A stretch of DNA of 64,000 nt from Massilia sp. H6. GTDB taxonomy: Bacteria; Pseudomonadota; Gammaproteobacteria; Burkholderiales; Burkholderiaceae_D. Shown one piece after another: positions 26,389-35,139 of this stretch (position 1 is its first letter; each line of letters begins with the position of its first letter). The position numbers and the translations under genes are program-made. Location: positions 3,348,001 to 3,412,000 of the forward strand of contig NZ_CP103371.1 of assembly GCF_024802625.1 (NCBI RefSeq), in the 5' to 3' direction. The notes under the pieces are model-generated. The model did not search any database. It worked only from the letters and a program-made list of their open reading frames with translations, and was not told the DNA's origin.

Positions 26389-26631
26389 TCAACCAATCAA
26401 TTTGTACACGTCACTGACCAGTTGACATCCCGCTAGGTCCTTACCGGCGATGGCCTTGTCATACTCCATATCAAACATGATGATCACGCCAAGCGCCGCC
26501 AGGGAATCCCACTCAGCAAGCGTCTTTAGGTTGGTGTCGCCGGTGAGTTGAACCTCGTCTTGGAAATCGACGGCGTTTTTAAATTTTTCGACAAATTGCT
26601 CGAGGGTGTCCATTGCTGCCTTCATGATCAA
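26389..26631 (-). CDS. Acyl carrier protein of the island operon
   Basis: An 80-residue acidic protein, first gene of the minus-strand operon. The phosphopantetheine site is S43 in LAEWDSLAALGVI, which matches the DSL motif of ACPs though without the flanking housekeeping sequence. It probably carries the acyl chain made by the adjacent KAS III and SDRs. The start could be ATG 26631, 26625 or 26613 (residues 1, 3 or 7). It is too divergent to be AcpP, so it is a dedicated carrier. Confidence 0.85.
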   Translation of the reverse strand: MIMKAAMDTLEQFVEKFKNAVDFQDEVQLTGDTNLKTLAEWDSLAALGVIIMFDMEYDKAIAGKDLAGCQLVSDVYKLIG

Positions 26632-26970
26632 TATTGCTTACATAACCCGCACGCCAGATGAGAGGGACCGGATGGCGTCGACTAGAGAAGGCACTATAAA
26701 GCAAAACTATATTCCCAGGGAACAGGCATAGATGAATTCGGCATTTTGCAGCGGAGCACGGCGACTGGCTCCATGTATCCGGTGATGGCTCAGTGAAGCC
26801 TGCCCAGGCGCACCGGCATACTATTCTGCGGGTAAGCAGGGTCATGGGTTAACGATGGCAGGACCAACTTCTAGGGAAAGATTGACTCAAGCTTGGCCAC
26901 CATCGTCGACAGTGGCGCGTTGGAAAGATGATTAAGGTCGGACGCGCCATGGACGTGGACTAGTCTCGAT
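26632..26970 (-). promoter_or_regulatory. Intergenic region with candidate promoter of the island operon
   Basis: This AT-richer 339-base gap contains no convincing gene. On the minus strand a sigma-70-like pair can be read: TATAGT (26693-26698) with TTCCCT (26717-26722), 18 bases apart, about 60 bases before the ACP start. The -35 match is poor. I see no terminator for the heme oxygenase gene, whose end lies at the other side, transcribed in the same direction towards this gap. Confidence 0.3.
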
Positions 26971-27603
26971 CTATTTTTTCGGCGCGAGTGCCAGGATACG
27001 GTCGAAGGCCGCGCAGGCACCGGCACAAGCTTCGGCGACCTGTTCCGGGCTGCGCACGTTGGCGCGCAAGGCCAGCATGCAGGCGCGCCAGCGCGGTCCC
27101 GGCCCACCCGCTTCGCCGCGCAGGTAGCGCAGCGGGTGCGGCGCGAAGCGCTCGGCCAGGTTCGCGTGCAGCACGGCGCCGCCCAGTTGCGAGCCCTCGA
27201 TCACATAGACCACGCCCCAGCGGTAGGCTGCACTGGCACCAGTGGGCCAGGCGGCGGTCGGACGCGGCGCCGGCGGCGCCGGCATGCCCGGCTCGCGCAG
27301 GTCGGCGTCGATCAGGGCCAGGCGCCGGGTCGGCGCCAGGCTCGGCTCGGCCTGCGGGCCATCGGCGTAGCCATCGAGCCAGGCTTGCAAGGGCAGCAGC
27401 CAGTCGCGCACCATGGCCAGGTGCTCGGCGTAATCGAGCAGCGAAGGCGCCGGGGCCGCCAGCGGCAGGCCGCTGTCGAGCCGCTCGTGGCGCGAGGCGG
27501 TGGCGGCGCGCAGCGCGGCCAGGATATCGGTGGTAGCGGTGTCGGCCCGCGCGGCTTGGCTGGAAAGGTTCATGAGGGTAGGGCAAAACGGCGAATTGCT
27601 CAT
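26971..27603 (-). CDS. Biliverdin-producing heme oxygenase-like protein
   Basis: Predicted to open heme to biliverdin, iron and CO. The 210-residue protein has the likely proximal heme ligand H39 in LRAATASRHERLDSGLPL, and the distal-helix glycine region appears as YVIEGSQLGGAVLH, which matches bacterial HO (BphO/PigA-like) proteins. A competing frame of similar length overlaps it, but only this frame carries these motifs. The ATG at 27603 lacks a clear ribosome site; ATG 27573 is an alternative. It follows greB by 18 bases. No bacteriophytochrome gene is seen nearby, so a role in iron release is as likely as chromophore supply. Confidence 0.8.
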   Translation of the reverse strand: MSNSPFCPTLMNLSSQAARADTATTDILAALRAATASRHERLDSGLPLAAPAPSLLDYAEHLAMVRDWLLPLQAWLDGYADGPQAEPSLAPTRRLALIDADLREPGMPAPPAPRPTAAWPTGASAAYRWGVVYVIEGSQLGGAVLHANLAERFAPHPLRYLRGEAGGPGPRWRACMLALRANVRSPEQVAEACAGACAAFDRILALAPKK

Positions 27604-27621
27604 CTTACCAGCCCCGCCAAT

Positions 27622-28191
27622 TCACTCGGCGGCTGGCTCGGGGTACTCGACCGACAGAATCTCGAGCTCTTCGGCGCCGAGCGGGGTCTGCAGGGTGATG
27701 GTTTCGCCCTCGCGCGCCTTGGTCAGCGCGCGCGCCACCGGCGAGACCCAGCTGATCTTTCCCTTGAGCGGATCGAGCTCGTCGATACCGACGATGGTGA
27801 CCGTGTGCTCTTCGCCGGCCTTGTTCAGGTAGCAGACGGTGGCGCCAAAATAGATCTGGTCGTTACCATGATGAACCGTCGGATCGACAATGGCGGCCGA
27901 ATCCATGCGCTTGGTGAGAAAGCGGATGCGGCGGTCGATCTCGCGCAGGCGCCGCTTGCCATAGATATAATCGCCATTTTCCGAGCGGTCGCCATTGGAG
28001 GCGGCCCAATGCACGACCCGTACGATTTCGGGCCGGTCGACGTCGATCAGCTGCAGCAGCTCGTCCTTGATGGCCTTGTAGCCGGCCGGCGTAATGTAGT
28101 TCTTGGCCCCGGCCGGAATGGCCTGGGCCAGCGCCAGCGCTTCGCCGTCGTCGTCGTCGTTGTCGGACTCTTTTACAAATGCCTTGTTCAT
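27622..28191 (-). CDS. greB: Transcription elongation factor GreB
   Basis: Rescues backtracked RNA polymerase by stimulating transcript cleavage. The 189-residue protein has the coiled-coil finger with acidic tip residues in ASNGDRSENGDYIYGKRRLRE, followed by the C-terminal FKBP-like domain ending ALTKAREGETITLQTPLG. The KRRLREID segment identifies GreB rather than GreA. A run of five acidic residues, DNDDDD, lies in the N-terminal extension. It precedes the heme oxygenase-like gene. Confidence 0.93.
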   Translation of the reverse strand: MNKAFVKESDNDDDDGEALALAQAIPAGAKNYITPAGYKAIKDELLQLIDVDRPEIVRVVHWAASNGDRSENGDYIYGKRRLREIDRRIRFLTKRMDSAAIVDPTVHHGNDQIYFGATVCYLNKAGEEHTVTIVGIDELDPLKGKISWVSPVARALTKAREGETITLQTPLGAEELEILSVEYPEPAAE

Positions 28192-28249
28192 GGTTCTTAT
28201 TGTAACGGCAGCGGCGCGCGGATGCCCTTGCTTGCCGTATCATGCGTTC

Positions 28250-28528
28250 ATGGACGGAGAAGAAACGCTAGAAAAATCGGAACAACGCGCCGGGCAGGGT
28301 GTGCGGGCAAGCGAACGCCCCCATTCTCTAGCGATGCTGCGTGCCAGAAATCTGTGGCGGCGGACCCGCATAGCGGTGCGTGGCGCGCGCCGCCGCCTGC
28401 GCCGCCTACTGCGCGGCGCAGGCCGCCAGCCCGGCTACCTGGCGCGCGTGCTGCGGCGCTTCAGCGCGCGCGCGCGTGCGCGCGAGCAGGCCCGGCGCAG
28501 GGAAACAACCCATTCCCAACAGCCATGA
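28250..28528 (+). CDS. Arginine-rich small protein, possibly coupled to the sensor kinase
   Basis: A 92-residue frame from ATG 28250 to TGA 28526-28528. The TGA overlaps the kinase ATG at 28525 as ATGA, the usual sign of translational coupling. The product is extremely rich in Arg (RARNLWRRTRIAVRGARRRL) and has no recognisable domain or membrane helix. No ribosome site is visible before ATG 28250, and arginine-rich frames are common by chance in GC-rich DNA, so reality is uncertain. Confidence 0.3.
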   Translation: MDGEETLEKSEQRAGQGVRASERPHSLAMLRARNLWRRTRIAVRGARRRLRRLLRGAGRQPGYLARVLRRFSARARAREQARRRETTHSQQP

Positions 28529-30021
28529 GCCCGAATCCTATCCTGGCCGCCGAAATGCAGGCGGCGGCGTCCGAAATCCTGTTGCTCGACGCTGCTACGC
28601 TGGCCATCGTCGATGCCAACCAGGCCGCGCGCCTGAACCTGGGCTTTGACGCCGCCACACTCGAGTCGATGGACGTATACGCTATTGCGCCGGCGCTCGA
28701 GCGCACCGTGCTGGCAACCCTGCTGGCCGGGCTGGGCGAAGAAATCGGCGCCCAGATCGGCATGCGCACCCACCTGCGGCGGCGTGACCGCAGCAGCTAT
28801 CCGGTCAAGCTCTGTTTCCTGCGCATCGTGCGCGATGGCCGCCGGCTGCTGCTGGCCATTGCCGACGACCTGACGCTGGAACAGGGCGCCGCGCAGGCGC
28901 TGGCGCAGTCGCAGGCGCGCTTCGACGCCATCGTGCGCAATACTCCGGGACTGGTCTTCCAGTTCGTGCATTACCCGGATGGGCGCACCGAGTTTCCTTG
29001 GCTGAGCGACGGCTGCCCCGCCCTGCTCGGCCTGACGGTACTGGACTTGCAGCGCGACGCCAGCCTGTTCGAGGGTCTGATCCTGCCAGACGACCGCAAG
29101 GGCTATCTCGACTGCATGCAGGCCTCGCGCAAGACCCTGGGCGCCTGGAACTGGGAAGGCCGGATCTGGATCGACGCCTGGAACGACGTCAAGTGGATCA
29201 ACCTGCGCGCCACCCCGCACCCGATCGAGGGCGGCGCGGTGCAGTGGGACGGCATCATGACCAATATCAGCGCCAGCAAGCAGGAGCAGCACGAGGTGGT
29301 GCGCTCGCGCTCGCGGCTGGCCGAACTCACCGACCACATCGAGCAGGTAAAGGAGCAGGAGCGCGCCCGCATCGCGCGCGAGATCCACGACGACCTTGGC
29401 GGCAACCTGAGTGCCATCAAGATGGCGCTGGCGATGCTGGCCGCGCGCCTGCCCGAGCAACCGGCGCTACTGGAAAAAGCCAATTACCTCGACGATCTGG
29501 TCGACCGCACCATCGAGGCGGTACACCGGATTTCGCTCGACCTGCGCCCGACCATGCTCGACCTGGGGCTGGTGGCCGCGCTCGAATGGCAGGCGCGCGA
29601 ATTCGAAAAGCAGATGGGAATCGCCTGCCTGTTCCGCTGCGCCAAAGAAGACAAGGACGCCATCGCGCTGGACGACGACCACGCAACCGCCTTGTTCCGG
29701 GTTTTCCAGGAGGCGCTGACGAATATCGCCAAGCACGCTGGCGCCACCCGCGTGACGGTGCTGCTGCGGCGCCAGCGCGCACACCTGACCCTGGTCATCT
29801 GCGACAATGGCCGTGGCATCGAACCGGGCGACCGGCTCAAGCCGCAGTCGTTCGGCCTGCGCGGCATGAGCGAGCGTGCCAAGGCGCTGGGCGGTACGCT
29901 GGTCTTGTCGTCCGCGCCCGGAGGTGGCACGATGGTGACTATCAAGACCAGGCTGGCTGCCCCGCCGACGCCGCGCGCGGCAGCCCCGGTACAGAACCAG
30001 CAAACAGGCCAGCATGAGTGA
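28525..30021 (+). CDS. PAS-domain sensor histidine kinase, NarL/UhpB type (HisKA_3)
   Basis: A 498-residue sensor with no clear membrane segment, so probably cytosolic. Residues 1-120 resemble a PAS fold (LLLDAATLAIVDANQAARLN), and 130-270 a second PAS (FDAIVRNTPGLVFQFVHYP, GIMTNISASKQEQHE). A dimerisation helix with phospho-acceptor H288 follows in RARIAREIHDDLGGNLSA, then the HATPase (EALTNIAKHAGATRVTV, DNGRGIEP, GLRGMSERAKALGG). The response regulator overlaps it by eight bases. The frame stays open far upstream, but ATG 28525 is the plausible start. Confidence 0.9.
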   Translation: MSPNPILAAEMQAAASEILLLDAATLAIVDANQAARLNLGFDAATLESMDVYAIAPALERTVLATLLAGLGEEIGAQIGMRTHLRRRDRSSYPVKLCFLRIVRDGRRLLLAIADDLTLEQGAAQALAQSQARFDAIVRNTPGLVFQFVHYPDGRTEFPWLSDGCPALLGLTVLDLQRDASLFEGLILPDDRKGYLDCMQASRKTLGAWNWEGRIWIDAWNDVKWINLRATPHPIEGGAVQWDGIMTNISASKQEQHEVVRSRSRLAELTDHIEQVKEQERARIAREIHDDLGGNLSAIKMALAMLAARLPEQPALLEKANYLDDLVDRTIEAVHRISLDLRPTMLDLGLVAALEWQAREFEKQMGIACLFRCAKEDKDAIALDDDHATALFRVFQEALTNIAKHAGATRVTVLLRRQRAHLTLVICDNGRGIEPGDRLKPQSFGLRGMSERAKALGGTLVLSSAPGGGTMVTIKTRLAAPPTPRAAAPVQNQQTGQHE

Positions 30022-30661
30022 CAAACCAATCATCCGGGTATTCATCGCCGACGACCATGCCATCGTGCGCGCAGGTCTGAAGCAGATCCTGGCCGAGCAG
30101 GGCGATATCATCGTGGCGGGCGAGGCAGAAACCGGGCTCGACGCCATCAAGCTGGTCGGCAAATCGCGTCCGCACGTCATGCTGCTCGATATTTCCCTGC
30201 CCGACCGCAACGGCATCGAGGTGCTGAAACAGGTGCGCAAGGACCGGCCCGAGCTTGCCGTGCTGATGCTGTCGATGCACCGCGAAGACCAGTACGCGAT
30301 CCGCTCGCTCAAGGCCGGCGCCGCCGGCTACCTGACCAAGCAGAGCGCGCCGCGCGAGCTGGTCACCGCGATCCGCCAGGTCGCGGCCGGCCAGAAATAT
30401 GTCAGCGCGGCCCTGGCTCAGACCCTGGCGGCCCAGGTCGGCGAAGACCATGACGCGCCGCCGCACGATACGCTGTCCGACCGCGAATACCAGACCCTGA
30501 CCATGATTGCTTCCGGCATGTCGGTCAGCGATATCGCCCGCGAGCTGTCGCTATCGGTCAAGACCGTCAGCGAGTACCGGGCCCGGCTACTGGTGAAAAT
30601 GAAGCTCAAGAACAGTGCGGAGTTGACGCATTATGCGATTCGCAACCAGTTGGTGAGCTGA
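30014..30661 (+). CDS. NarL/FixJ-family response regulator
   Basis: A 215-residue partner of the preceding kinase. The receiver domain has the acidic pair in IADDHAIVRAGL and phospho-acceptor D59 in VMLLDISLPDRNGIEV, with K in AGYLTKQSAP. The C-terminal LuxR-type helix-turn-helix is LSDREYQTLTMIASGMSVSD, then SLSVKTVSEYRARLL. The eight-base overlap with the kinase indicates one transcript. Target promoters are unknown. Confidence 0.94.
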   Translation: MSDKPIIRVFIADDHAIVRAGLKQILAEQGDIIVAGEAETGLDAIKLVGKSRPHVMLLDISLPDRNGIEVLKQVRKDRPELAVLMLSMHREDQYAIRSLKAGAAGYLTKQSAPRELVTAIRQVAAGQKYVSAALAQTLAAQVGEDHDAPPHDTLSDREYQTLTMIASGMSVSDIARELSLSVKTVSEYRARLLVKMKLKNSAELTHYAIRNQLVS

Positions 30662-30795
30662 CCGGCAGGCATCGCTCGACTTCACGCCGCGCCCCAATTA
30701 TGTTGCTCAAGAAATTTTTGTCACCGTTTTCTAATTGATGGTTGGCAAGAAAGCTGTCTATCATTACGCCAACCAGCAATTTGCGTCCACACCCC

Positions 30796-32367
30796 ATGTC
30801 CACCACCCCGTCACCCTCCCCCGCCGCTCCCGGCCAGAATCCCGCCGATGTTGCCCGAGAGGCGTTCCGACGGCTGGCAACGCGGCGCATTGCGCCGACG
30901 CCCGATGCCTACCGCGCCATCTACGACGAGATCGCCGGCGTGCCGCCGGTGCCGGCCGCCCCTCCCGGCAACCCTGCGGCCGATGTACTGGAAAGCTTTG
31001 CACGCAAGCTGGCCGATACCCCGGGCGAGGTGTCCGAATACGGTCGCCGCCTGCTGCGCGCCGCCCGAAATGCCGACTGGACCGGCTACGCCGCGGCCTT
31101 GAGCCAGATGTCCGAGCGCCATCTGCGCCGCAATACGCCGGTGATGGCAATGGGCGACGAAGATCCGGACATGCGCCAGCTGCGCGAGATGCTGGGCCGG
31201 TCGCTGGCGTTTGCGCTGGCAACCCTGCTGGCCGGCAGTCCCGCCCTGGTCCTCGAAGCCGAAACGCTGGGTGGCGCGGTCAAGACGGCACGCGGCGAGG
31301 ATGCGCTGGGCGAACTTTCCGGCCGCCTGAAACAGTTGTGCTACCAGATCGAGCTGCACAGCGGCGACCAGGCCGAGCAGCGCGAACTGCTGCTGCGCCT
31401 GTTTCGGCTGCTGCTGGACAATGTCAACGAGCTGCTCGACGACGACAGCTGGATGCGTGGCCAGATCGCCGCCGTGCAGGAGCTGATCTCGGGGCCGCTC
31501 GACAGCCGCTCGCTGGAAGACGCAACCCGCAGCCTGAAAGACGTGATCTTCAAGCAGGGCCAGCTCAGGCACAGCCTGAGCGACGTGCGCGCCACGGTGA
31601 AGAACATGATGATGACCTTTATCGACCGGCTCGGTTCGGTGGCCGCCGCGACCGGCGACTACCATGCCAAGCTGGGTGGGTTCTCGAAGCGCATCAGCGG
31701 CGCCGCCGACATTGACGAACTCAACGACGTGCTGGAAGAAGTGCTGCGTGAAACGCGCCTGGCGCAAGACCAGGCGCTGGCCTCGCGCGACCGCATGCTG
31801 GCGGTCCACCGCGAAGCGCAGGAAGCCGAGGAACGCATCCGCGTGCTGGAAGCGCAATTGCAGCACATGAGCGAGCTGGTGCGCGAAGACCAGCTCACTG
31901 GCAGCCTGAACCGTCGCGGCCTGGACGACGTGTACGAGCGTGAAAGCGCGCGCGCCGACCGCCGTAACACGCCGCTGTGCGTGGCCATGCTCGACCTCGA
32001 CAACTTCAAGAAGCTCAACGACACCTATGGCCACCTGGCCGGTGACGGCGCCCTGAAGCACCTGGTGAAGGTGGTGCGCGACACGCTGCGCTCGATGGAT
32101 GTGATCGCGCGCTTTGGCGGCGAAGAATTCTTGATCCTGCTGCCCGAGACCACGGTCGAGGCGGCGGCAGCGGCAATGGTAAGGGTGCAGCGCGAGCTGA
32201 CCCGCCATTTCTTTATGTACGACAACGAGAAGATGCTAATCACCTTCTCGTGCGGGGTGGCGCTGCGGGTGCCTAACGAAGGCCAAGAAAGCCTGATGGC
32301 GCGCGCGGACCGCGCCATGTACCAGGCCAAGCAGACCGGCAAGAACAGGGTGGTCGTCGCCGTCTGA
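30796..32367 (+). CDS. Diguanylate cyclase with GGEEF and I-site
   Basis: Makes cyclic di-GMP from GTP. The 523-residue protein has a long, mostly helical N-terminal region rich in Leu/Arg (residues 10-370) with a coiled-coil stretch just before the catalytic domain, and a C-terminal GGDEF domain with the active-site signature GGEEF at 441-445 (IARFGGEEFLILLPET). The product-inhibition I-site RxxD is R432-D435. ATG 30796 is chosen; an upstream in-frame TTG at 30742 is less likely. It lies 0.6 kb from flagellin on the opposite side of a small lipoprotein, so a motility role is plausible. Confidence 0.92.
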   Translation: MSTTPSPSPAAPGQNPADVAREAFRRLATRRIAPTPDAYRAIYDEIAGVPPVPAAPPGNPAADVLESFARKLADTPGEVSEYGRRLLRAARNADWTGYAAALSQMSERHLRRNTPVMAMGDEDPDMRQLREMLGRSLAFALATLLAGSPALVLEAETLGGAVKTARGEDALGELSGRLKQLCYQIELHSGDQAEQRELLLRLFRLLLDNVNELLDDDSWMRGQIAAVQELISGPLDSRSLEDATRSLKDVIFKQGQLRHSLSDVRATVKNMMMTFIDRLGSVAAATGDYHAKLGGFSKRISGAADIDELNDVLEEVLRETRLAQDQALASRDRMLAVHREAQEAEERIRVLEAQLQHMSELVREDQLTGSLNRRGLDDVYERESARADRRNTPLCVAMLDLDNFKKLNDTYGHLAGDGALKHLVKVVRDTLRSMDVIARFGGEEFLILLPETTVEAAAAAMVRVQRELTRHFFMYDNEKMLITFSCGVALRVPNEGQESLMARADRAMYQAKQTGKNRVVVAV

Positions 32368-32426
32368 GGCACAGCGGCCAATCATTGACCCCGCGCTGAT
32401 TTGCCCTGCAACAGCAACACCGCTAT

Positions 32427-32681
32427 TTATTGAGCGCTAGCCCCGGTCCGCGGCACATTGCGCAGCTCGTCCTTCGCGCCCTGCGCGCCTACCGTCTTGA
32501 GCATGCGGTCGGTCGAGCTGCGCTTGGCCAGGCGGCTGCCGGTCAGGGCTTGCTCGTCCTGGCCAGCCGTGCCGGCCCCCACCTCTGCCATGGTCGGGCC
32601 CGGGTCTGTGTCCGGCGCCGACGCGCACCCGGTCAAACCCAACACCAGCACCGCGCACACTGCTGCTGCAACTGTCCTCAT
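32427..32681 (-). CDS. Small lipoprotein, hypothetical
   Basis: From the ATG at 32679-32681, preceded by GGAGA, the product is 84 residues. It has a lipoprotein signal (AAAVCAVLVLGLTGCASAP; lipidated C19) and a hydrophilic tail with LAKRSSTDRMLKTVG. I do not recognise the family. It lies between the diguanylate cyclase and the divergent flagellin gene and shares the fliC upstream region. Confidence 0.7.
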   Translation of the reverse strand: MRTVAAAVCAVLVLGLTGCASAPDTDPGPTMAEVGAGTAGQDEQALTGSRLAKRSSTDRMLKTVGAQGAKDELRNVPRTGASAQ

Positions 32682-32789
32682 CTCTGTCTCCGGAAAAGAA
32701 TTGCGATATTTACATGATACCCCGCGCCCTGCAGAGAAAGCAGGGAATTTCGGGCCCGCTTGCGTAGAAAAATAAAACTTTTTTCGCTC

Positions 32790-32816
32790 TAAAGTTCGGT
32801 TTTTTACTGTCGTCAA
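32790..32816 (+). promoter_or_regulatory. Sigma-28 (FliA) promoter of flagellin
   Basis: TAAAGTTC (32790-32797), an 11-base spacer and GTCGTCAA (32809-32816) match the FliA consensus TAAAGTTT-N11-GCCGATAA at 7/8 and 5/8. The start of transcription would be near 32823, giving a leader of about 180 bases before fliC. Confidence 0.75.
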
Positions 32817-33002
32817 GACGCGCCGCCCCCCGCATGCCGGATGAAAAAAACTGAAATTAATTGCATGTTGACCCTCAAGTTCTTGCCGCAAAGCACGTTA
32901 CCAGCAACAACAGCGGTGTGATCGCCACGGAACAGCGTGGCGCACCAAAGTGAACAGGGCAAGGCAGCCCACCCCTAGAAAGACCCAGTCTGGAGAAACA
33001 CC

Positions 33003-34466
33003 ATGGCATCCGTAATCAATACCAACGTCGCATCCCTGAACTCGCAGCGTAACCTGTCGACCTCGAGCGCCTCCCTGAACACCTCGATCCAGCGCCTGTC
33101 GTCGGGCCTGCGCATCAACAGCGCCAAGGACGACGCTGCCGGTCTGGCCATTTCGGACCGCATGAGCTCGCAGATCCGCGGCATGAACCAGGCAACCCGC
33201 AATGCGAACGACGGCGTGTCGATGGCCCAGACGGCCGAAGGCGCCCTGTCGAGCTCGGGCGACATCCTGCAACGTGTCCGCGAACTGGCAGTCCAGTCGT
33301 CGAACTCGTCGAACTCGGCCAGCGACCGCAAAGCCCTGCAGACCGAAGTCACCCAGCTGACCTCGGAACTGAACCGTATCGCCAACACCACTGAATTCAA
33401 CGGCCAAAAGCTGCTGGACGGCTCGATGGGCACCGCGAACTTCCAGGTTGGCGCCAATGCTGGCCAGCTGATTTCGATGACCGGCGCAAACTTCAGCACC
33501 TCGACCTACGGCAACAACCGCCTCGACGCCAGCGCAGTCCAGGCCGGCACCGCGGCAACCAATGGGGTCACTACCGGCGCCATGGCGATTAATGGTTCGG
33601 AAGGTTCGAAAACCATCACCGTGGTCGAGGGCGCCTCCGCCAAAACGACAGCAGCAGCAATCAACAATGCCAGCGGCGAAACCGGCGTCACCGCAACCGC
33701 CAAGACCGAATCCCTGGTGAAGGGCACTGCAAACAAGTCGTTCTCATTCGAGCTGACTTCGGATAACAGCACTGCAGTCACGGTCTCGTTCTCGGTTGGC
33801 AACACCGATGCGAACGGCTATGCCGCTGCCATCAGCGCCTTCAACGCCCAATCTGCCAAGACTGGCGTTACCGCATCGTACGATGCGGATAACAACGGCC
33901 TGAAGCTGACCAACGCCGACGGCAACGACATCAAGCTGAAGAACACCTCGGCCGATGCCGGTTCAGTTGCAACCATGGGAACCTATGACTCAGCCGGCGC
34001 AGCACTCGCTACTCCAGCTGCAACGAACGGCGCAAACGGTGCCACCGCCGTCGGCCGTCTGGTGCTGGACTCGGAGAAGAGCTTCTCGGTGGTTGACGCC
34101 AGCGGCTTCAACCTCGATGGCGGCAGCTCCACCGGTTCGTCGGCCCTGAAGTCGGTCGCCAACCTCGACGTCAGCACCTTCGACGGCGCCCAGTTGGCCA
34201 TCAAGGTTGCCGATGCTGCCCTGGGCGCGGTCAACGGCCAGCGTGCCCAGTACGGCGCACTGCAGTCGCGCTTCGAATCGGCAATTTCGAACCTGGCGTC
34301 GACCACCGAGAACCTGTCGGCATCGCGCAGCCGCATCGTCGACACCGACTTCGCTTCGGAAACCGCAAAGCTGACCCGCGGCCAGATCCTGCAGCAGGCT
34401 GGTACCTCGATGCTGGCCCAGGCCAACTCGCTGCCGAACGGTGTCCTGTCGCTGCTGCGTGGATAA
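33003..34466 (+). CDS. fliC: Flagellin
   Basis: The filament subunit. The 487-residue protein has conserved N-terminal helices ([19 protein letters not shown] through about residue 140) and a C-terminal D0 domain ending [17 protein letters not shown]. The centre (about residues 180-390) is an Ala/Thr/Ser/Gly-rich variable region, including [18 protein letters not shown], with many potential O-glycosylation sites. GGAGAAA seven bases before the ATG is a good ribosome site. It is preceded by a sigma-28 promoter and followed by a strong terminator, so it can be transcribed alone at high level. Confidence 0.97.
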   Translation: MASVINTNVASLNSQRNLSTSSASLNTSIQRLSSGLRINSAKDDAAGLAISDRMSSQIRGMNQATRNANDGVSMAQTAEGALSSSGDILQRVRELAVQSSNSSNSASDRKALQTEVTQLTSELNRIANTTEFNGQKLLDGSMGTANFQVGANAGQLISMTGANFSTSTYGNNRLDASAVQAGTAATNGVTTGAMAINGSEGSKTITVVEGASAKTTAAAINNASGETGVTATAKTESLVKGTANKSFSFELTSDNSTAVTVSFSVGNTDANGYAAAISAFNAQSAKTGVTASYDADNNGLKLTNADGNDIKLKNTSADAGSVATMGTYDSAGAALATPAATNGANGATAVGRLVLDSEKSFSVVDASGFNLDGGSSTGSSALKSVANLDVSTFDGAQLAIKVADAALGAVNGQRAQYGALQSRFESAISNLASTTENLSASRSRIVDTDFASETAKLTRGQILQQAGTSMLAQANSLPNGVLSLLRG

Positions 34467-34506
34467 TTATCGACGGACTAACTAGTTCATCCGTGCTGTA
34501 AAACGG

Positions 34507-34541
34507 TTCCTCGGCTGAAGAAATTCAGCCGAGGAATTTTT
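34507..34541 (+). terminator. Rho-independent terminator after flagellin
   Basis: A perfect 13-bp stem (34507-34519 with 34524-34536) with loop GAAA is followed by TTTTT. It lies 40 bases after the flagellin stop and immediately before flaG, so flaG transcription is probably partly from readthrough. Confidence 0.93.
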
Positions 34542-34555
34542 GCTAGGGAAGTCAC

Positions 34556-34927
34556 ATGAACATCCAATCTCTTGGTGCACCCGTGGCGTCGCGGCTGGAT
34601 GAGCGCACGCTCCCGGCACTCGAACAGAAAACCCCGCAGCCAGCCATCGCGGCGAAGTCCGCCGAGGCCGTGGAAGCTGCCGAGTCCATGCGCGAGAAGC
34701 CATCGCGCGAACAGGTCGACCTTGCCGTGCGCAAGATTAACGAGGGCATGAAAGCAACTTTGCAAAGCCTCGAATTCGCGATCGACGACGACAGCAAGGA
34801 AATCGTGGTCAAGATCATCGACCAGGGGACCCGCGAAGTGGTACGCCAGATCCCGTCGGTCGAAGCGCTCGAGATCGCCAGGTCGATCGACAAGATGCGC
34901 GGCCTGCTGATCAGCCAGACCGCCTGA
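34556..34927 (+). CDS. flaG: FlaG-family flagellar protein
   Basis: FlaG affects filament length; its exact role is unresolved. The 123-residue protein has a variable N-terminus and the conserved domain with KINEGMKATLQSLEFAIDDD, then EIVVKIIDQGTREVVRQIPS, the hallmark of the family. It stands between flagellin and fliD, its normal place. AGGGAA precedes the ATG. It is separated from fliC by a strong terminator and from fliD by its own sigma-28 promoter. Confidence 0.92.
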   Translation: MNIQSLGAPVASRLDERTLPALEQKTPQPAIAAKSAEAVEAAESMREKPSREQVDLAVRKINEGMKATLQSLEFAIDDDSKEIVVKIIDQGTREVVRQIPSVEALEIARSIDKMRGLLISQTA

Positions 34928-35078
34928 ACCGGCTTTATCGGGATCACCCTGCCGGCGCGCGCACCCTTTGGGGTGGCGCGCTGCGCATTCGCGCCTGCCG
35001 CAGTCCACCGCTCGGCCAAATGATGTCTTCCTGCCATCGCTCATTTTAACTATTTGAATTGGGATACCTTTCCCGCTC

Positions 35079-35105
35079 TTAAGTCCGGTTTGCTTCTGCC
35101 GATAA
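35079..35105 (+). promoter_or_regulatory. Sigma-28 (FliA) promoter of fliD operon
   Basis: TTAAGTCC (35079-35086), an 11-base spacer and a perfect GCCGATAA (35098-35105). Transcription would start near 35112, about 28 bases before the fliD GTG. Confidence 0.85.
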
Positions 35106-35139
35106 TGACTTACATTATCGCTTTCACGGGAGAAACAAA

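Noticed and set aside
26579-26845. Minus-strand frame upstream of ACP as a small gene
   Set aside because: It overlaps the ACP start in another frame, has no ribosome site and carries the candidate promoter of the operon.
26960-27586. Minus-strand frame of about 208 codons overlapping the heme oxygenase-like gene
   Set aside because: It is Arg/Ala/Pro-rich with no recognisable motif; the alternative frame carries the heme oxygenase motifs.
27136-28524. Upstream in-frame extension of the sensor kinase over greB and heme oxygenase genes
   Set aside because: It is antisense to two clear genes; ATG 28525 gives the kinase N-terminus.
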